Source: Ramazzottius varieornatus (lineage: Eukaryota > Tardigrada > Eutardigrada > Parachela > Ramazzottiidae). Taken from it: a stretch of 64,000 nucleotides of DNA. This document shows positions 32,445-44,990 of the stretch, one piece after another. Where the stretch lies: NCBI GenBank assembly GCA_001949185.1, contig BDGG01000014.1, positions 1,405,666 through 1,469,665 on the forward strand, written 5' to 3'. The notes beneath the pieces are model-generated. The model made no database searches, had not been told where the DNA came from, and saw nothing but the letters and a program-made list of their open reading frames with translations. The stretch's first letter is position 1. The number at the start of each line of letters is the position of its first letter. Position numbers and translations under genes: made by a program.

Positions 32445-35400
32445 ATGGCTGCCGGCGAATGCAATTGGTTGAGCCGAAGGTCTTTCAGCTCCGTATTATG
32501 TTGGTTATTGCTGCAAATGCATATTGGCGGCTCGTGGGCCTTTAACTTGGACCTGAGTAATGCGGTGACCCACCAAGGGCAGGCCGGCTCCATGTTCGGC
32601 TTTACTGTCCTTCAGTACTCCGACCGTGGACGTCTTTCGTAAGTCTATCCCTGTCATATCTCTTCTTAATTTCCTCGTGCTGAAAGTCTGCTTTTTTCGT
32701 TTGTAGGTTGTTGGTGGGAGCACCGGAAGCGCAGACGAACCAGGAGAACGTGGTGCGAGGCGGTGCCGTCTTCAAGTGTTCCATTACGCAAGCCGGCGTT
32801 TGCGAGGAAGTGGTCTTTGACGCCAAAGGTGCGCTATCCTCAGACCGTCTGTCGGCCAAGTGTCCATCATCTATCCTCTTAAAATGCTCAAATACATAAT
32901 CTTGAGCTGGATATAGCTTGTAATCGTGCGGCAGATTAGACTGAGCCTGTCTGTCTTGAGCGTAACATTTCATCTGCAGGACACAATGCGGCCTTCAATA
33001 CCATGACGAACCAGCTGGAACCCTACGACGACAAGTCCAACCAATGGTTTGGAGCCACCATGACCAGTTCGGTGGCGGAAGACGGCATTGTGGCGGTGAG
33101 TTCGTCGATTATAATATTGTAGGAGAAGTCGTGGACTGTTGCGTGATGACCACCATCTTAATTCCCAGGCATTGATTCACGGTTATGGCGCTTTATTAGC
33201 CACTAATACCATAGTATCAAGTCAGGATGGCACACATGTGTCAAGCAGACCATAATGGCAGCCTTTCTCTGCTCCAACAATGACTGTCCGCATTATGTTG
33301 ATGTCATGATGTTTAGGCTCAGGCAATTGATTATACTCGCGAGTCGAGACAATATGCGGCAACTGCACGATGACGCCGGCTTTGATTTATCAAGAATTTA
33401 GAAACAAAACGCTCTGAAAACACAGAAGGCCAATTTCCCTTCCTTGTTGGCACTTTTGGGAGAGAAAGCTCTTGATGATATGTAATCACTGATTAGAGCA
33501 ATTGACAGCTCGTAAAAGACAAGTGTCATCCATGATTGCCCACCTTTCAAGTTGTATACTAGCTTCTTGTAGGATCTACAGGCAAGACCTGCTCGTTTTG
33601 CATGACACAGGGTGCCGCATTGGAAAGAGAGACCGGAAACTCATGTTTGGATGCCGTAGAAATCTATTTTTGTTAAGGCCGAACTGCAATAATGATGAGG
33701 TTATTTCTGTGTCGGACGAAGGGCTACTAAAAATTTCTGAACGTGGGAAACGTGGGGAAAATAGCGTGAAGGGGTAATGTGCATGGCTTGACTTTAAAGT
33801 CATTAGCCCACTGACATGATGCCGGCGTCAGGGAAGAGGGGGATTGATAATAATGGCGGACATTTTTGGGCTGTTGTGATGGCTGGTCATTGAGTAATGG
33901 CTCGATGCTGTCTTTTTACAATATTATGGTGTGAGATGCGACCATGGGTGGGCGTTTTTGCGTGGCCGCTCCATCTCAACTTCACTTTCCCTCCTTCTAG
34001 CGGACAGATCTCGTTTAGCTTTATCCACAACTACCCCATCATCAACTAGTTGCTTTTTCTACCTGCAGCTCTTTAAGTTAACTAACCAAACAGGCCACTG
34101 CACTTCTTTCTATTAATGATGTCCATCCACCAAAATGCCAGAAGAAAAGCCAGTTCGGCCTTTGCGTGTAAGATGGCGCGATATGTGTGTCAGGCAGGTT
34201 TTCCGTCATTACTACTTAATGATATGGTGGCACTTCTGTTTGCCTCACAAGAGTCGTGACCATTATGCCAAGTGCTTATTTGATATCCCACATAGTCACG
34301 TTATGCTCCTTACACTCTAATATTACGATCTTTTACGCTAAGCACCAACTTCAAATTCATGTTAGGATGTCCATTTGTGCAGTTGGAGCTCCCGATGAAG
34401 ATAAGAAAAAAGTCTACAATATCTTGTTTGGCAGTTTTCAAGATTTGACAAGTTCTTGGTGTTATTGATGGTGATCGCTGGGCACCTTCATACAATGGTG
34501 CAAAGCATGTGATGTTGAGTGCTAGCCGATGTCTTTTATAAGCAATGAGTAAGTCGATGGCGTTTGATCAGACACCAAAAGCGACTTTTCCTTATACGTC
34601 CTTCCGACTGGCTTTTCATGTAGTAATGGTGAATTGCCTGCCGCGCCTTCGGTGTAGGTATTTCTTCTTCAATGATCACACCGTTGTAAAGGTAGAAAGG
34701 TTTCCACAAAGTTTCCTTGGTCGGGTCCATGGGAGACATTTGAGGGAAATCTTAACGTAATCGTCGTTTCTAAATCTTCTGGACAAGTTCTGACTACCCG
34801 GTAGAAAGTCTTTGAACAGCGAACCGCGCTTTGTGGAATGAGATCAATGCAGAAACCTGCATGAAGACGTCGGCAAAATTGGCTGTTAATAGTGGTTGTG
34901 GGGTTGCAGGTTTTTAGACCTTTAGCTAGTGTGAGACGTCTGTTTATCAGCATCTTTTGGTATACATGCAGAGTGATATCATGTTGATGCGTGTGAACTG
35001 TAGGTTTGCGCGCCACGCTATGTTTACTTTTCGCCCAACTTTCAAAAGCGTGAGCCGACCGGCACGTGCTATGTGGCCACCAAGTCACTGCAGTCCTTTG
35101 CTGAATACTCACCTTGTCGCTCCAGTAAGTCCCCTTCCACTGCATCTATGCTCCCTCCATTGTTTGTTGTACAGAGGTGATGTATTTCATGTATAATTTG
35201 CAGGCGCTGGTTCTTCGGGATACCATCAACAGGGCAGCTGTCAAGGCGGCTTTTCGGCCTCCATCTCCAGGGTAAGCTGGATGAGCTTTCTTCCATGTTG
35301 TTGTATATGTGAGTGGAAGAAGGTCTGTGCTGGGCAGGATGGTAGTCGTTTCTTCATGGGGGCTCCCGGGACGTGGTACTGGCAGGGACAAGTTCACTCG

Positions 35401-38400
35401 CAGTCACTCAGCGAGACGGCGGACCTTCTCAACACCGTCGAAGGTCCTCCCTCCCACGACGACAGCTATTTGGGTTACTCCACAGCTGTCGGCGAGTTCA
35501 CCGGCGACAGACAGGACGACATCGCTGTGGGCATGCCCCGTGGATATAATCTCACTGGCGCTGTAAGTTGTCTCAACTTCTTCCCACTATTTGACAACGA
35601 GCCGGGACAATCATCTTGATGGTTGTTGTAGGTAATTCTCTTTGACGGGCAGTTGCGGAATCTGCTGAATTTGTCGGGTGAAGAGATGGGCAGCTATTTT
35701 GGCTATGCCGTTTCCGTTGGTGACATTAACGGTGACAAGTACGTTCCTTGCCTTAGATCGTCGTACATTCTTTGGGATAACGATGGGCATTCCGTGGTCT
35801 GTTAATGAGATGACGACTTGCTTGACGCTTTGCAGACTGGATGACTTGGTGGTTGGCGCACCACTCTTTACCAACTTTAGCTCCAATGACAACTCCATCG
35901 AACGAGGCAGAGTTTACGTCTTTTACCAGAAATCATCGGTAAAGAAGGACGGCCATTATTCTCCTCAAAGTGCCTATACTGACTGATTTCTGCTTTGCAG
36001 CATCAGTTTTCTCGGGCCGATGTCATGACGGGAGAGTTTAACCGCGGACGACTGGGCATGTCGGTGGCAGCCGTTGGCGACCTCAATCTGGACGGCTATG
36101 GAGGTTGGTTGCCTACGGCCTACCTCCTCCACTGAAATGTCATATCAGGTGATTGTAGACATTGCTGCTGGTGCTCCGTATGGCGGCGAAGAAGGCAGCG
36201 GCATGGTCTACATTTTCATGGGTGGCCGCGGCGGCGTCATCACCAAAGCCGCCCAAGCCATCGCAGCTCGGCAGCTTGGCCCTGCATTGTCGACCTTTGG
36301 ATGGTCCTTGTCGGGCGGCATCGACATGGATGGCAACCAGTACCCAGGTATGACACCTAGCGTATATACGGCTTGACCTGAAGGACCTTGGGATGGGCTT
36401 TCTTCTGCAGACGTGGTGGTGGGTGCTTACAAGTCGGACCAAGCTGTCGTCCTCAGATCGCGACCGGTCGTCGTCGTCACTGCTTTGCTGGATATGCCCA
36501 CGACGGTCAACCTCGAGCAGCAAGGAAACTGCATACTAAAGAACGGCACTCGTGTCAACTGGTACGCTCCACTGCTCTTTGCAAGTGTTCTTTACCGCAG
36601 ACTAAATGAATAAATCAACCTTGTCGGAAAGATGGCTTCTTCATGTTTGTAGCTTTGTGCTAAACACATTCGTTCAGTATACGGGCATCAATGTGCCCGA
36701 CAACTTGGCCATCGAAGTGGAGACCATTCTGGATTCGGGGTCGGCAGCACCGCGAGCCTTCTTCCAGAAGCAGGAAGGTGTCAGCCGGATGAATGTGACG
36801 TACGAGCTGGGCAAGAACCAGCAACGCAACAACAGCCAATACATCTACATTCCCGTATGCCAGCTCTCTTGTTGCCACTTACTGCTGTCTTTTGTCTGTC
36901 GTTTTGTCTAAAGCTGCTGCCTTGCAGAACTCTTTCCGTGATAAGCTAAACCCCATCAAGATGGAGGCGCGCTACCGCATCCTGGACGAGACGGTTCTGT
37001 CGCGACCACGACGAGAAGCCATCACGCCCATCCTGGATCAGCTCAACTCCACCATGGTCAGCAAGAGTATCCGCATCGGTAATAAGTGTGGTCCAGACAA
37101 TGTCTGCTATCCGGCGTTGAGGCTGTCGGCTGGCGAGAGTACGGGCATGAAAGAGTACGTTTTGGGTCGGTCCGAGCCGCTGACCATCGAGGTGCAAGTC
37201 AGCAACGAAGGGGAGGACTCCTTCGAGACCATGTTCTACCTCCATCTACCGCTGGGGGTGGACTATGTCAAGATGCAACAGACGGGCGGCACTCAGAATG
37301 TCGCCGTCACCTGTACACATCGCGGTGGCAGTCGCCAGCCGACAACGGCCAGCCTGCAGGGCAGCGAGAACGTCGTCATGTGCGACATTGGCAACCCCTT
37401 CTCCACCGGCCAGAAGGCTCGCTTCACCCTCTTCCTGGCACCCATCGTCTCTCAACTGTCACTGGACAATACTCTCAACTTCACCGCCACCGTCAACAGT
37501 TCCAACCCCGAAAGGCTGCCCAGCCGCAACCGACAAGTCCTCTTCCGCTTGCCCCTTTTCGCCGAAGCGCAGCTCTCCCTTACCGGGTATCTGACCATTC
37601 ATCTTCCGTTTCTTGGCAGCTTTCCTTAGATGTACATCTATTTGTATAGGGCCTCGATCCCGCCCGCAGTGCGCTACTGTATCGACTGCAAGACGCCCAG
37701 CAAGTTTGCCGACGAGTCGCAGGTTGGCCCGGAAGTCAAGCATGTCTTCCAGGTAAAGCTTTCAGCTGCATCCTTCTTACAGCTTATCCTGGCCTATACC
37801 TCTCTTCTGTCTATGTAGATTTACAACAAAGGTCCTAGCACGATGGAAACGGGACAAGTGCGCATTATCTGGCCATCGTATACGCGTGACCGCATGCCTT
37901 TGCTGTACCTGCTGGAGGAGCCCTATGTTGAAGGCAATGCTCGTTGCCAGAAAGTGCCTGTCAACTTGGCCGACGTTGTGGTAAGAGAGCCCTTACTCCA
38001 CACTGCTGTTGGTCAAAGACTTGTAAGTGGTGCAATGTCTCTTACGGCTGCAGATCCAGAGGAACTCGACGATGGAGCAACAAAAGAGCCGAGTGATCGC
38101 CACGGGATCGACCATGACTGTTCAGCCGCTTGCTGGGCCGACATCATCCAGCACTGGTCAAGCTGTGGGCGCTGGCTCAGCTCGTCGTCAACGCCAAGCC
38201 TCAGCCCTAACCATGGCCGACTTTATCGACGATGTCTTCGATCAGCCAGCCATTGATCGCCCCAAACGAGCCGAACTCTTGACAAACTCCGACACTGCGC
38301 GCATCGACTGGCTGGATCCACAAAAGGTACTGGACAGCCTTTCCGCTGTCGCCGACATGCAATAGTCTGACATGCCCTGCTGTCTTTAAGGCTTGTGGAG

Positions 38401-39318
38401 CATCAGACTGCACCATCATTACCTGTGACATTGGACGCTTGATGGAACGGGAGCACGTTGTCATTACGCTTCGTTCGCGCCTGTGGGAAGACAGTCTGCG
38501 CAAGCTGCAGTTTGGCGACCTCAGCATCTCCTCGCGAGCCATCGTCCAAGTGCAGACACTGACGCAAGGCATTCGTCCCCGCTCACACCAGTACGCTTCC
38601 GAAGTGGTAAGTCTCTTGATGGTGATGACAAGTCGATGACCGTTAACTGCTTTGGCCTTGGAAGGTGGTGACCAAAGTGGAGCCATCGCCGCCCACTCCC
38701 GTCATTGCCGGCTGGGAATGGTGGATGATCCTGCTGGGAGTTCTCATCGGCCTCCTCCTCCTTGTCCTTCTCATGTTGCTGTGCTGGAAGGTATGGCTAG
38801 TGGCTCCATGTCAAACTGCCAGACTAAGCAGTATACCTGAAGTGCTGTGTTTGCAGTGTGGCTTCTTCAAGCGGAAGCGACCAGAGCGAGGCGCTGTCGT
38901 TGCTGCCCCTACCAGCAGCGCCACCTACCGCGACAGCAAAACGGCCTACTCTCGAGTCGATACCAGCGGCGATGAGGCTTACCTTCGAAGCCCTCCCGCC
39001 GGTACCATCATGGCCAGCACCAACATGACCGCCACCAACGTCACCGCCAACGGCAATGGGAATGGCTATAGCCGCAATGGAGACAGTCGCAACGGCCACA
39101 GCCGCAACGTCATGGCTGCTAGCGGGGCGACCAACAGCACCTCTACACCTTATTATGCTTATCGATATGACTATGCCGACAACAAGTACTATCCCGAGAA
39201 GGCACCAGGCAAGCACTTGACAACTTGTACAGCACAGCTAACTTTTGTGCGGCCAGTACGGCCGACCCATCCCTGGAAACACGTTCGCTTCCGTTGTGTC
39301 AGTGGCACCGAAGTTTAA
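32445..39318 (+). CDS. if: Integrin alpha chain, RGD-binding / alpha-PS2 type
   Basis: Nineteen exons sum to 1233 aa: 32445-32638, 32707-32828, 32980-33095, 35004-35124, 35204-35271, 35338-35562, 35632-35738, 35836-35938, 36001-36103, 36159-36347, 36411-36561, 36653-36854, 36928-37586, 37650-37752, 37819-37980, 38054-38326, 38391-38606, 38665-38790, 38857-39318. A signal peptide leads into the seven-blade FG-GAP propeller with Ca-binding loops (DINGDKLDD, DLNLDGYGD, DMDGNQYPD). CAPRYVYFSPNFQKREPTGTC and GYHQQGSCQGG mark the RGD-type/alpha-PS2 branch, and no I-domain is present. Thigh and calf domains follow. ARRQRQ is the furin site giving heavy and light chains. After the membrane helix comes GFFKRKRP, the conserved clasp motif, then an unusually long Asn/Gly/Ser-rich tail. 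It pairs with a beta chain as a matrix receptor linked to actin through talin. Confidence 0.95.
33096..35003 (+). other. Long intron 3 of the integrin alpha gene
   Basis: 1.9 kb, against 55-75 nt for most other introns of this gene. The exons on either side join in phase (EDGIVA to VCAPRY). It holds short frames only and no recognisable gene. An enhancer, small RNA or insertion is possible. Confidence 0.6.
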
Positions 39319-40908
39319 TAACCACCACTACCTGACATATTTTGTGTTTATTCTGATGAATAAAGTCTATGCTATCATATCAGTTCGTTTTCTTTATATA
39401 CAATTAATCGCCTTGATTTCATCAAGTTGATTTAATCAGTTGTTGGCCGTGTTTCATTTGGTATTTGGTATTTTGGTTTAGGTGATGCGTACTTGTGATG
39501 ACCGGAATTGTTTCCTTCTTTGGACTTCGCTGTGCATTTCGGTTTTGGTTCCTTTCGTTCCTCTCTGATGGAAAGCGTGCCTTTGTTGAACACGGAAGTG
39601 TCTTCTCCCCTGTTGGCCTGGCACCATCAAAGACTGCGTCCATCCCAACAAACCTTGAGTCGTCTTGCGACTTTTAGTGACGAAAAGCTCTTCTCATTGT
39701 ACCAGTTGCCTAATCTCGATGACCATTTTTGTACTTAACACAAAACTCTCTTCATCCTTTTGATACCAGTCTTACGCAACATACTGTATAGTACTTTCAC
39801 TGTGGCGAAGTACGCCGTCTTGTTTCTGACTCCCCCCACTAGAGACTCACAAATCTTTACGTCGTTATTTTTTAAATTTCGCCATATAATCGCATAATAT
39901 TGTACTAACGAATGTACGGACGGAATTCAAAAGAACATACGGATGGCCACAGCTCGAAGTTTTTGTCGGCAGACTGGCGGAATGCCTGTGGTCGCTCGAT
40001 TCCCGCCAATGGGGCCAAATGGGGCCCGCTGGGGGAGGTACGAGACCTGGGCTCCGCCTCTTTTGGTGTATACTATCGTGACGACGTCAACCGCTTTATC
40101 GGGGTTGTAATTTGTAAACACTGAGCAGATCCATATTCCCTAATCTTGACTCCTGAACCCTGATAACTTCAGAGGATGTGAGCCTTTCGTTGAAATGGTG
40201 TCTCCATTTATCCTTTCCAGGAGCGTGTGCTAGAGTTATGGAAGCTGCAACAGTTTGTGCCGAAGGATGTCGAAGTGCGCCGATCGAAGAATGTATTTCT
40301 GAACACAAGGTGTCAACTGGCTTTTTCTGACAGCGGTCCAGCGAGGGACAAAGCTAGCTCAAGAGAGCGCTCCGTTTGTCTTCTTCTCTTCGGTAACAGG
40401 AATCTCGTCTCAGGGAGCATCCAGGTACTATGGGGTGTTCTGTTGTCATACTCACGATGACCAGAACTTCTGGATCCAGAGTTCGCAATGTACGTTAAAG
40501 CTCAGATGGAAATTTTACTGCTGCTCTTGGTTCTGCTAATATCTGTCTTTGTTTTAAATCTCTGATAAAGCTTGCAGTATCATGAAGAATGTTTGAAGGC
40601 ACCGTGGGGACAAGAAGAAAAGAAAAGAAATCTTTGGAGCAATTCGTCATCATAAGAAGTGATGTGCTGAAGTGCTCCATGCAGTCAAGCTTCATTAAGG
40701 ATTTTTGCCGATCTCCACGTTGACCATTTCCTATCGCACCCTACAAAGAAAATGTCTGCCAGAAGAAGAAGGCAAGTCAGACGTTTCACACTGAAATGTG
40801 TTTTTACCTGGATCAGTTGAGTCGGTGGAAGACGTATCATTGATGGCGTTCTCTTGACCTATTACAAATTGGAAAGACTTGGAAGGAAAGTGGGAGGTAG
40901 GTAGGTGG
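39319..40908. other. Intergenic; candidate small two-exon gene
   Basis: On the plus strand, an ATG at 39942 opens a frame (MATARSFCRQTGGMPVVARF, then WGRYETWAPPLLVYTIVTTS) which could splice near 40104 (weak donor) to an exon at about 40222-40310 encoding ERVLELWKLQQFVPKDVEVR. Together this looks like a small membrane protein, possibly mitochondrial. The 3' end is not resolved. Nothing else is supported here. Confidence 0.3.
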
Positions 40909-43900
40909 TTAACTGGCCGGTCGACCACGCATGCTTTCGGGATTGAGATTGAGGTAGTAGCCCCAGTAGACGACGTTAAAGAGGAGGAAAGCCAGTGGAT
41001 AGAGCCATCTGGCGTAAATGTCGATTCGCTTGGCTCGGTCCTTGGCCGTTTCCGCCGTGGCCATGCACTGGCATCGACATAGCTTCTTTCTCCTAGGCTG
41101 GACGGCGGCTAGAGCGCCGCCATTGGGCGCTAGCGGTGAAGAAGCCTTCTTGCCCTCGTCGTTGATGGGTGACTCCATGTCGATGGGGTTGTACATGACA
41201 CCCGGACTGGTCGGAGGGCCGAAGTTGGTCTTGCACGAAGCGTCCGAACGCTGGAAGAAAGTAGGTACGATGATGCTAAGTTAGTGATGGAAAAAGGAGG
41301 GGTACACACTAGTATCCATATAGGTTCAGAGACGGCAGAATCCGAGCGGTCTTTGATACGCTGAGGCGCTGGGTGGCGCGAGAAGTCGGGGCTGCTGACA
41401 TGGCCGACGGTGTGGTGCAGAGCGCTCAGCTCGTGCAGTTGCACTTCCGGTGAGCCACCGTTGACTAAGCGATGCTTGACGCAGTTGGGACTGTGGTGTT
41501 GGGAAGCCATCATCTCGGAGGGAGGGCGCTGTGAGAAAGTGGAGGGGCGACTGGCGCGGTTCTTGCTGTTCTGCGAACTGTTGCGAGCCGAAGCGGCAGC
41601 ACCAGGGATGGGCCGTCGCGACACGACGCAGACCAGCACGTAGTGCCATAACGTCGAAAAGACAAAAAAGGTACAGGCCAACATCCAAATATCGATAGCC
41701 TATCATCATCACTCATTTAGTCTTCTTTCTGGCATTGCAGACCGGAGTCAAAATCATTCTGAAGGAGCTTACTTTGACGTAACTGACTGGCGGTAACCCC
41801 ACTTTCGCACCACTGTTCAACTAGGAACCATAAAACTTTCATAAATATCACTTCCAGAAACTTGTATTATGCCTTGATATTCTTGCTCAGCAGTTCGATC
41901 ATTAATGGGGAGGTTGATATCGAACTTGATTAGCGTAGCGAGCTTGATTTGAGCAGGAATTAGCCAATCAAGATGGGGCATGTGGGTGGAGCCGAATCAC
42001 TTGAACTAACTACGCTAATCCATACCTGATTCTTGATTAAGACATGTGGACCGCTAATCCAGTGAGCAATGAGTTTGAGTAGCTTTGTGACCAAGCTTTT
42101 CTGCGGCCATTTCTTTCCAAGACTCTTCCCAAATTTTAGAGTATTTCATAAGATATCTCGATGAAGTGCCAACTGCTGTTCTAACTGTGTCTTTCGAGGC
42201 CTGACATCGCTCATGGGTTGTTCTTCAAACTACACCCATAACTGCACGCTTGACTGCGGCTTTTATATCGGACAAAACATTGAAAATTATCATTGTAACT
42301 GTGAGTGTGACTGTAGCTTTGGGAAATCATACGAAACTTCACGTTTAACTGTGGCTTTATACAAAAGACACTGTTTCTTCGACTGCAGCTTTAACCACTT
42401 TTTCAATTTTACTTTACCTTTAACTGTGACTATTCTCAGAGAATAGAAGTTGATGACTGATCCGGTTCGGCTTTCAGAACCACAACCGACAATCTCTCAT
42501 ACCCGTTTGCCAATTTGAATCCGGAGTTTTGTTCAGTTTGATATCTCGATCTGAACTAATCTTCGCAAAATGGTGCTTGTTTTGCAAATGCTCCCGGAAA
42601 ACTTACGCTAATCGCGGGCTTCGATTAGCGAGTCTCAATCTCTCGTGATTAGAGCAAGGAGTGGGGGTTGCAAATCACCAGCACTAATCAGATATCCTAC
42701 GCTAGTCAAGTTTGATATCAACCTCCCTAATGCTCTTGATCAATGAGCAAAGTTTTCCAATAATTCAGTATTCTATTTTGTCAGGTCTGCAGTTGGGACG
42801 CCGAAACTCAGAAAATCGTTGGACGATGCAGGACTTTACAAACGAGCGGCGCAACGTTAAGGACTGGGTGTTGGCGGACTCCAGCAAGGAGGAGCGAAAG
42901 TCGAGAATTCAAGGTGAGATAAGCTGTAGGTGGCGCTATGTGCTTACCGTAATCATGGTCAGGAAGGTAGTAATACCCAGGGAAACGCGGGCCGGAATGG
43001 CGGCAGCTTCCAAGAAGAAACTAACCCAGGAAATGGTGACAATCAGAACAGTGGGCAAATAAGTTTGGATCAGATGATGGCCAAAGTTCCGCTTGAATTT
43101 GAAATGGACACGAAGGCAGGGGTAATATCCTGTTGATATAGACAGACAAACAGAGCTTTAAAGAAGGGAGGCGGTATTCCTTGCAAAGGAAGGGATTTAA
43201 TTACCGTCTGGGTACTTGTCTTCCGATTCTTCCGTCCATTTGTCGGCTAGGGTAAACTGATTGAGATCCTCGGTGGAACCGTAGGTGATGGCTTCTTCCG
43301 TCCAGTGAAACTTGAGATGGCTGGTTGTGTAGGCATCTGAAGAGATAGAGGTTTTTGTCCAGCTATATAATGCTTTGGCGACATCGAAGGGCGGAAGAGG
43401 CAATCGGACAAGTTAGCCCACGTTTCACTTACAGGAAGCCAGGTGTAGGTGACAGACTTGCGTATCGACGGGATACATGCCGAAATGCATTTCACAGGCT
43501 AGTTTGGCTGTGATTCTGCAAGGCATAAAATCATCATTTGGGTGCCTTCATTGGCGTGATCAGGGAGAAGCCGAAGATGTGGCACTATACCAACCTTGCA
43601 CTGTACATGACGTTCCCATCGTGATCAATATAGACCAATCTGAAAGTACGGCCAGAATTTAGCCAACATTACATACACTGAGCTGGATGTGTTTTCCGTT
43701 TGAGGATGGATGGCGGACCGACCTGTTTGGAGTGGTGACTTCGTGGAAGTTGGCTACAACAAAAGCTAGGGTTAAAGCGCACTGTACGGCTGGTGATAAT
43801 TATGGCGCGTTTGTTCAGCTGACCTGATTTAGCGTTGACCATGTAGGTATCAGGCGTCCATATCCGCTTGATTTGCTCCACCGTCCGCAGGACAATCTTG

Positions 43901-44685
43901 CGTTTCGAAAGGTTCTGAGGATATTGTAGTCGGGCATCTCGCCACCTTTCAACCAGCAAAAACGGTCAACTCACCTGACTGAATAGCTATTCTTTTCTTC
44001 AGATTCAAAGGGAAAATACGATACCTTTGATTCAGGTAGAAATCGATCGTTAGGTCCTACAATGATGTAGTGGTGAAGCGAGCGATTAGCCGATTACTGG
44101 TACAATTTCCAGTGATTTGGTAATAATTACCATTGCTTGTACGTCGATGGAGCTGATGAACATAATGTCCAGTGACAAGTTAGCCCTTGTGGGTTCCGTC
44201 AGCTCTGTAAGGAAAGTTTTGTCGGTCATTGGGGAGGATGAAGGGACTTTTTTAATGTGTCGGGTGGGGCGTGTGTACTGTAATAAGTTACAGTGTGCAC
44301 AGAATGAGTATATTAAGGAGAATAATTCGGTTACAGTGTGCGTATAATGAGTATAAGGAGTGTACTGTACTACTTGAAAGATAATCTTCAAAGTCAACAG
44401 TGGAATGTATGGAGCTCTTAATCTTGCTGTGATAACTTTGAGGAGGAAATTGGCCCACTGTACAAAGTATACAGTGTGGCATTACATGCGCACACAGCAT
44501 GGCTGGGAGGAAGTCAAGTCGTCTGTCAGGAGGGGCTGCATCTCTGTGTGAGCGAGGCGGAAGTTGTCTGTAAGAGCTTACCATTCTCCAGATCGCCTTC
44601 TTGGAATGTCGGCCATTTGTCAATGTCATATCCTTGCAGAACAATGTCCAACAAATTTTGTTTACCTCCCGCTCCGTCGCACAAC
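40909..44685 (-). CDS. Cys-loop ligand-gated anion channel subunit (5' exon missing)
   Basis: Twelve exons (44685-44582, 44204-44131, 44056-44025, 43945-43824, 43753-43723, 43639-43595, 43515-43433, 43336-43205, 43129-42948, 41820-41773, 41699-41310, 41250-40909) encode 527 residues; the signal-peptide exon upstream was not found and may touch the gap at 44884-44933. Ligand-binding domain: TIDFYLNQRW, RIWTPDTYMVNAKS, and the Cys-loop C-EMHFGMYPVDTQV-C with 13 residues between cysteines. M1 is TYLPTVLIVTISWVSFF. M2 is preceded by PAR (AAAIPARVSLGITTFLTM), the mark of anion selectivity. SYVKAIDIWMLACTFFVFST is M3; a Ser/His-rich loop of about 190 residues and M4 (RWLYPLAFLLFNVVYWGYYL) follow. 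It resembles glycine/GABA-type subunits; the ligand is not predictable. Confidence 0.92.
41882..42755. mobile_element. MITE-like element with terminal inverted repeats in channel intron
   Basis: The stretch at 41901-41938 (ATTAATGGGGAGGTTGATAT, then CGAACTTGATTAGCGTAG) is mirrored at 42695-42732, whose reverse complement begins ATTAGGGAGGTTGATATC and ends GACTAGCGTAGG. The flanks outside (41882 and 42750 sides) are also similar in inverted order (TTGCTCA on both). Inside are further CGCTAATC / GATTAGCG copies and an array of ACTGYRGCTTT motifs. No transposase is seen, so it is a non-autonomous DNA-transposon candidate of about 0.85 kb. It sits in the intron between the M2 and M3 exons. Confidence 0.7.
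42250..42395. repeat. Array of ACTG(C/T)(A/G)GCTTT motifs
   Basis: At least four copies (about 42252, 42310, 42347 and 42380) with uneven spacing of 33-58 nt, inside the TIR-bounded element. It looks like a degenerate minisatellite. Confidence 0.5.
44286..44357. repeat. Imperfect tandem direct repeat
   Basis: GTTACAGTGTGC ... AATGAGTATA ... AAGGAG occurs twice, about 43 nt apart, in the channel intron between exons 44204 and 44582. A third partial ACAGTGTGG lies near 44470. Confidence 0.6.
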
Positions 44686-44833
44686 CTGTAAAGACAACCG
44701 TTTTTACTCTACAACATCACTCAAGACTGATTGACAGTCTAGATCCGCATTGACAAAACCCAACACAAGAAGTATGCCCTCCCATTCACTCAAAGAAACT
44801 TTAGCTTGCCATGCTACCGGGCAAATTCCGCTT

Positions 44834-44990
44834 TTCTACCCCCCCCCCCCCCGAATTTCCAACATTTTTTGGTATCCCGGTTTNNNNNNNNNNNNNNNNN
44901 NNNNNNNNNNNNNNNNNNNNNNNNNNNNNNNNNCGTTTTTTTACCCCCCCCCCCCCGATTTTCCAACATTTTTTGTTATCCTGTTTTTCA
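44834..44990. repeat. Direct repeat on both sides of a 50-N gap
   Basis: A poly-C run, then TTTCCAACATTTTTTG and TATCC, occurs at about 44838-44880 and again at about 44944-44984, with N at 44884-44933 between. Either a tandem duplication or an assembly that could not cross the poly-C tract. Confidence 0.75.

Noticed and set aside
42213-42446. 77-codon Cys-rich frame inside the TIR element as a gene
   Set aside because: Its Cys pattern comes from the repeated ACTGYRGCTTT motif; no signal peptide and no splice context.
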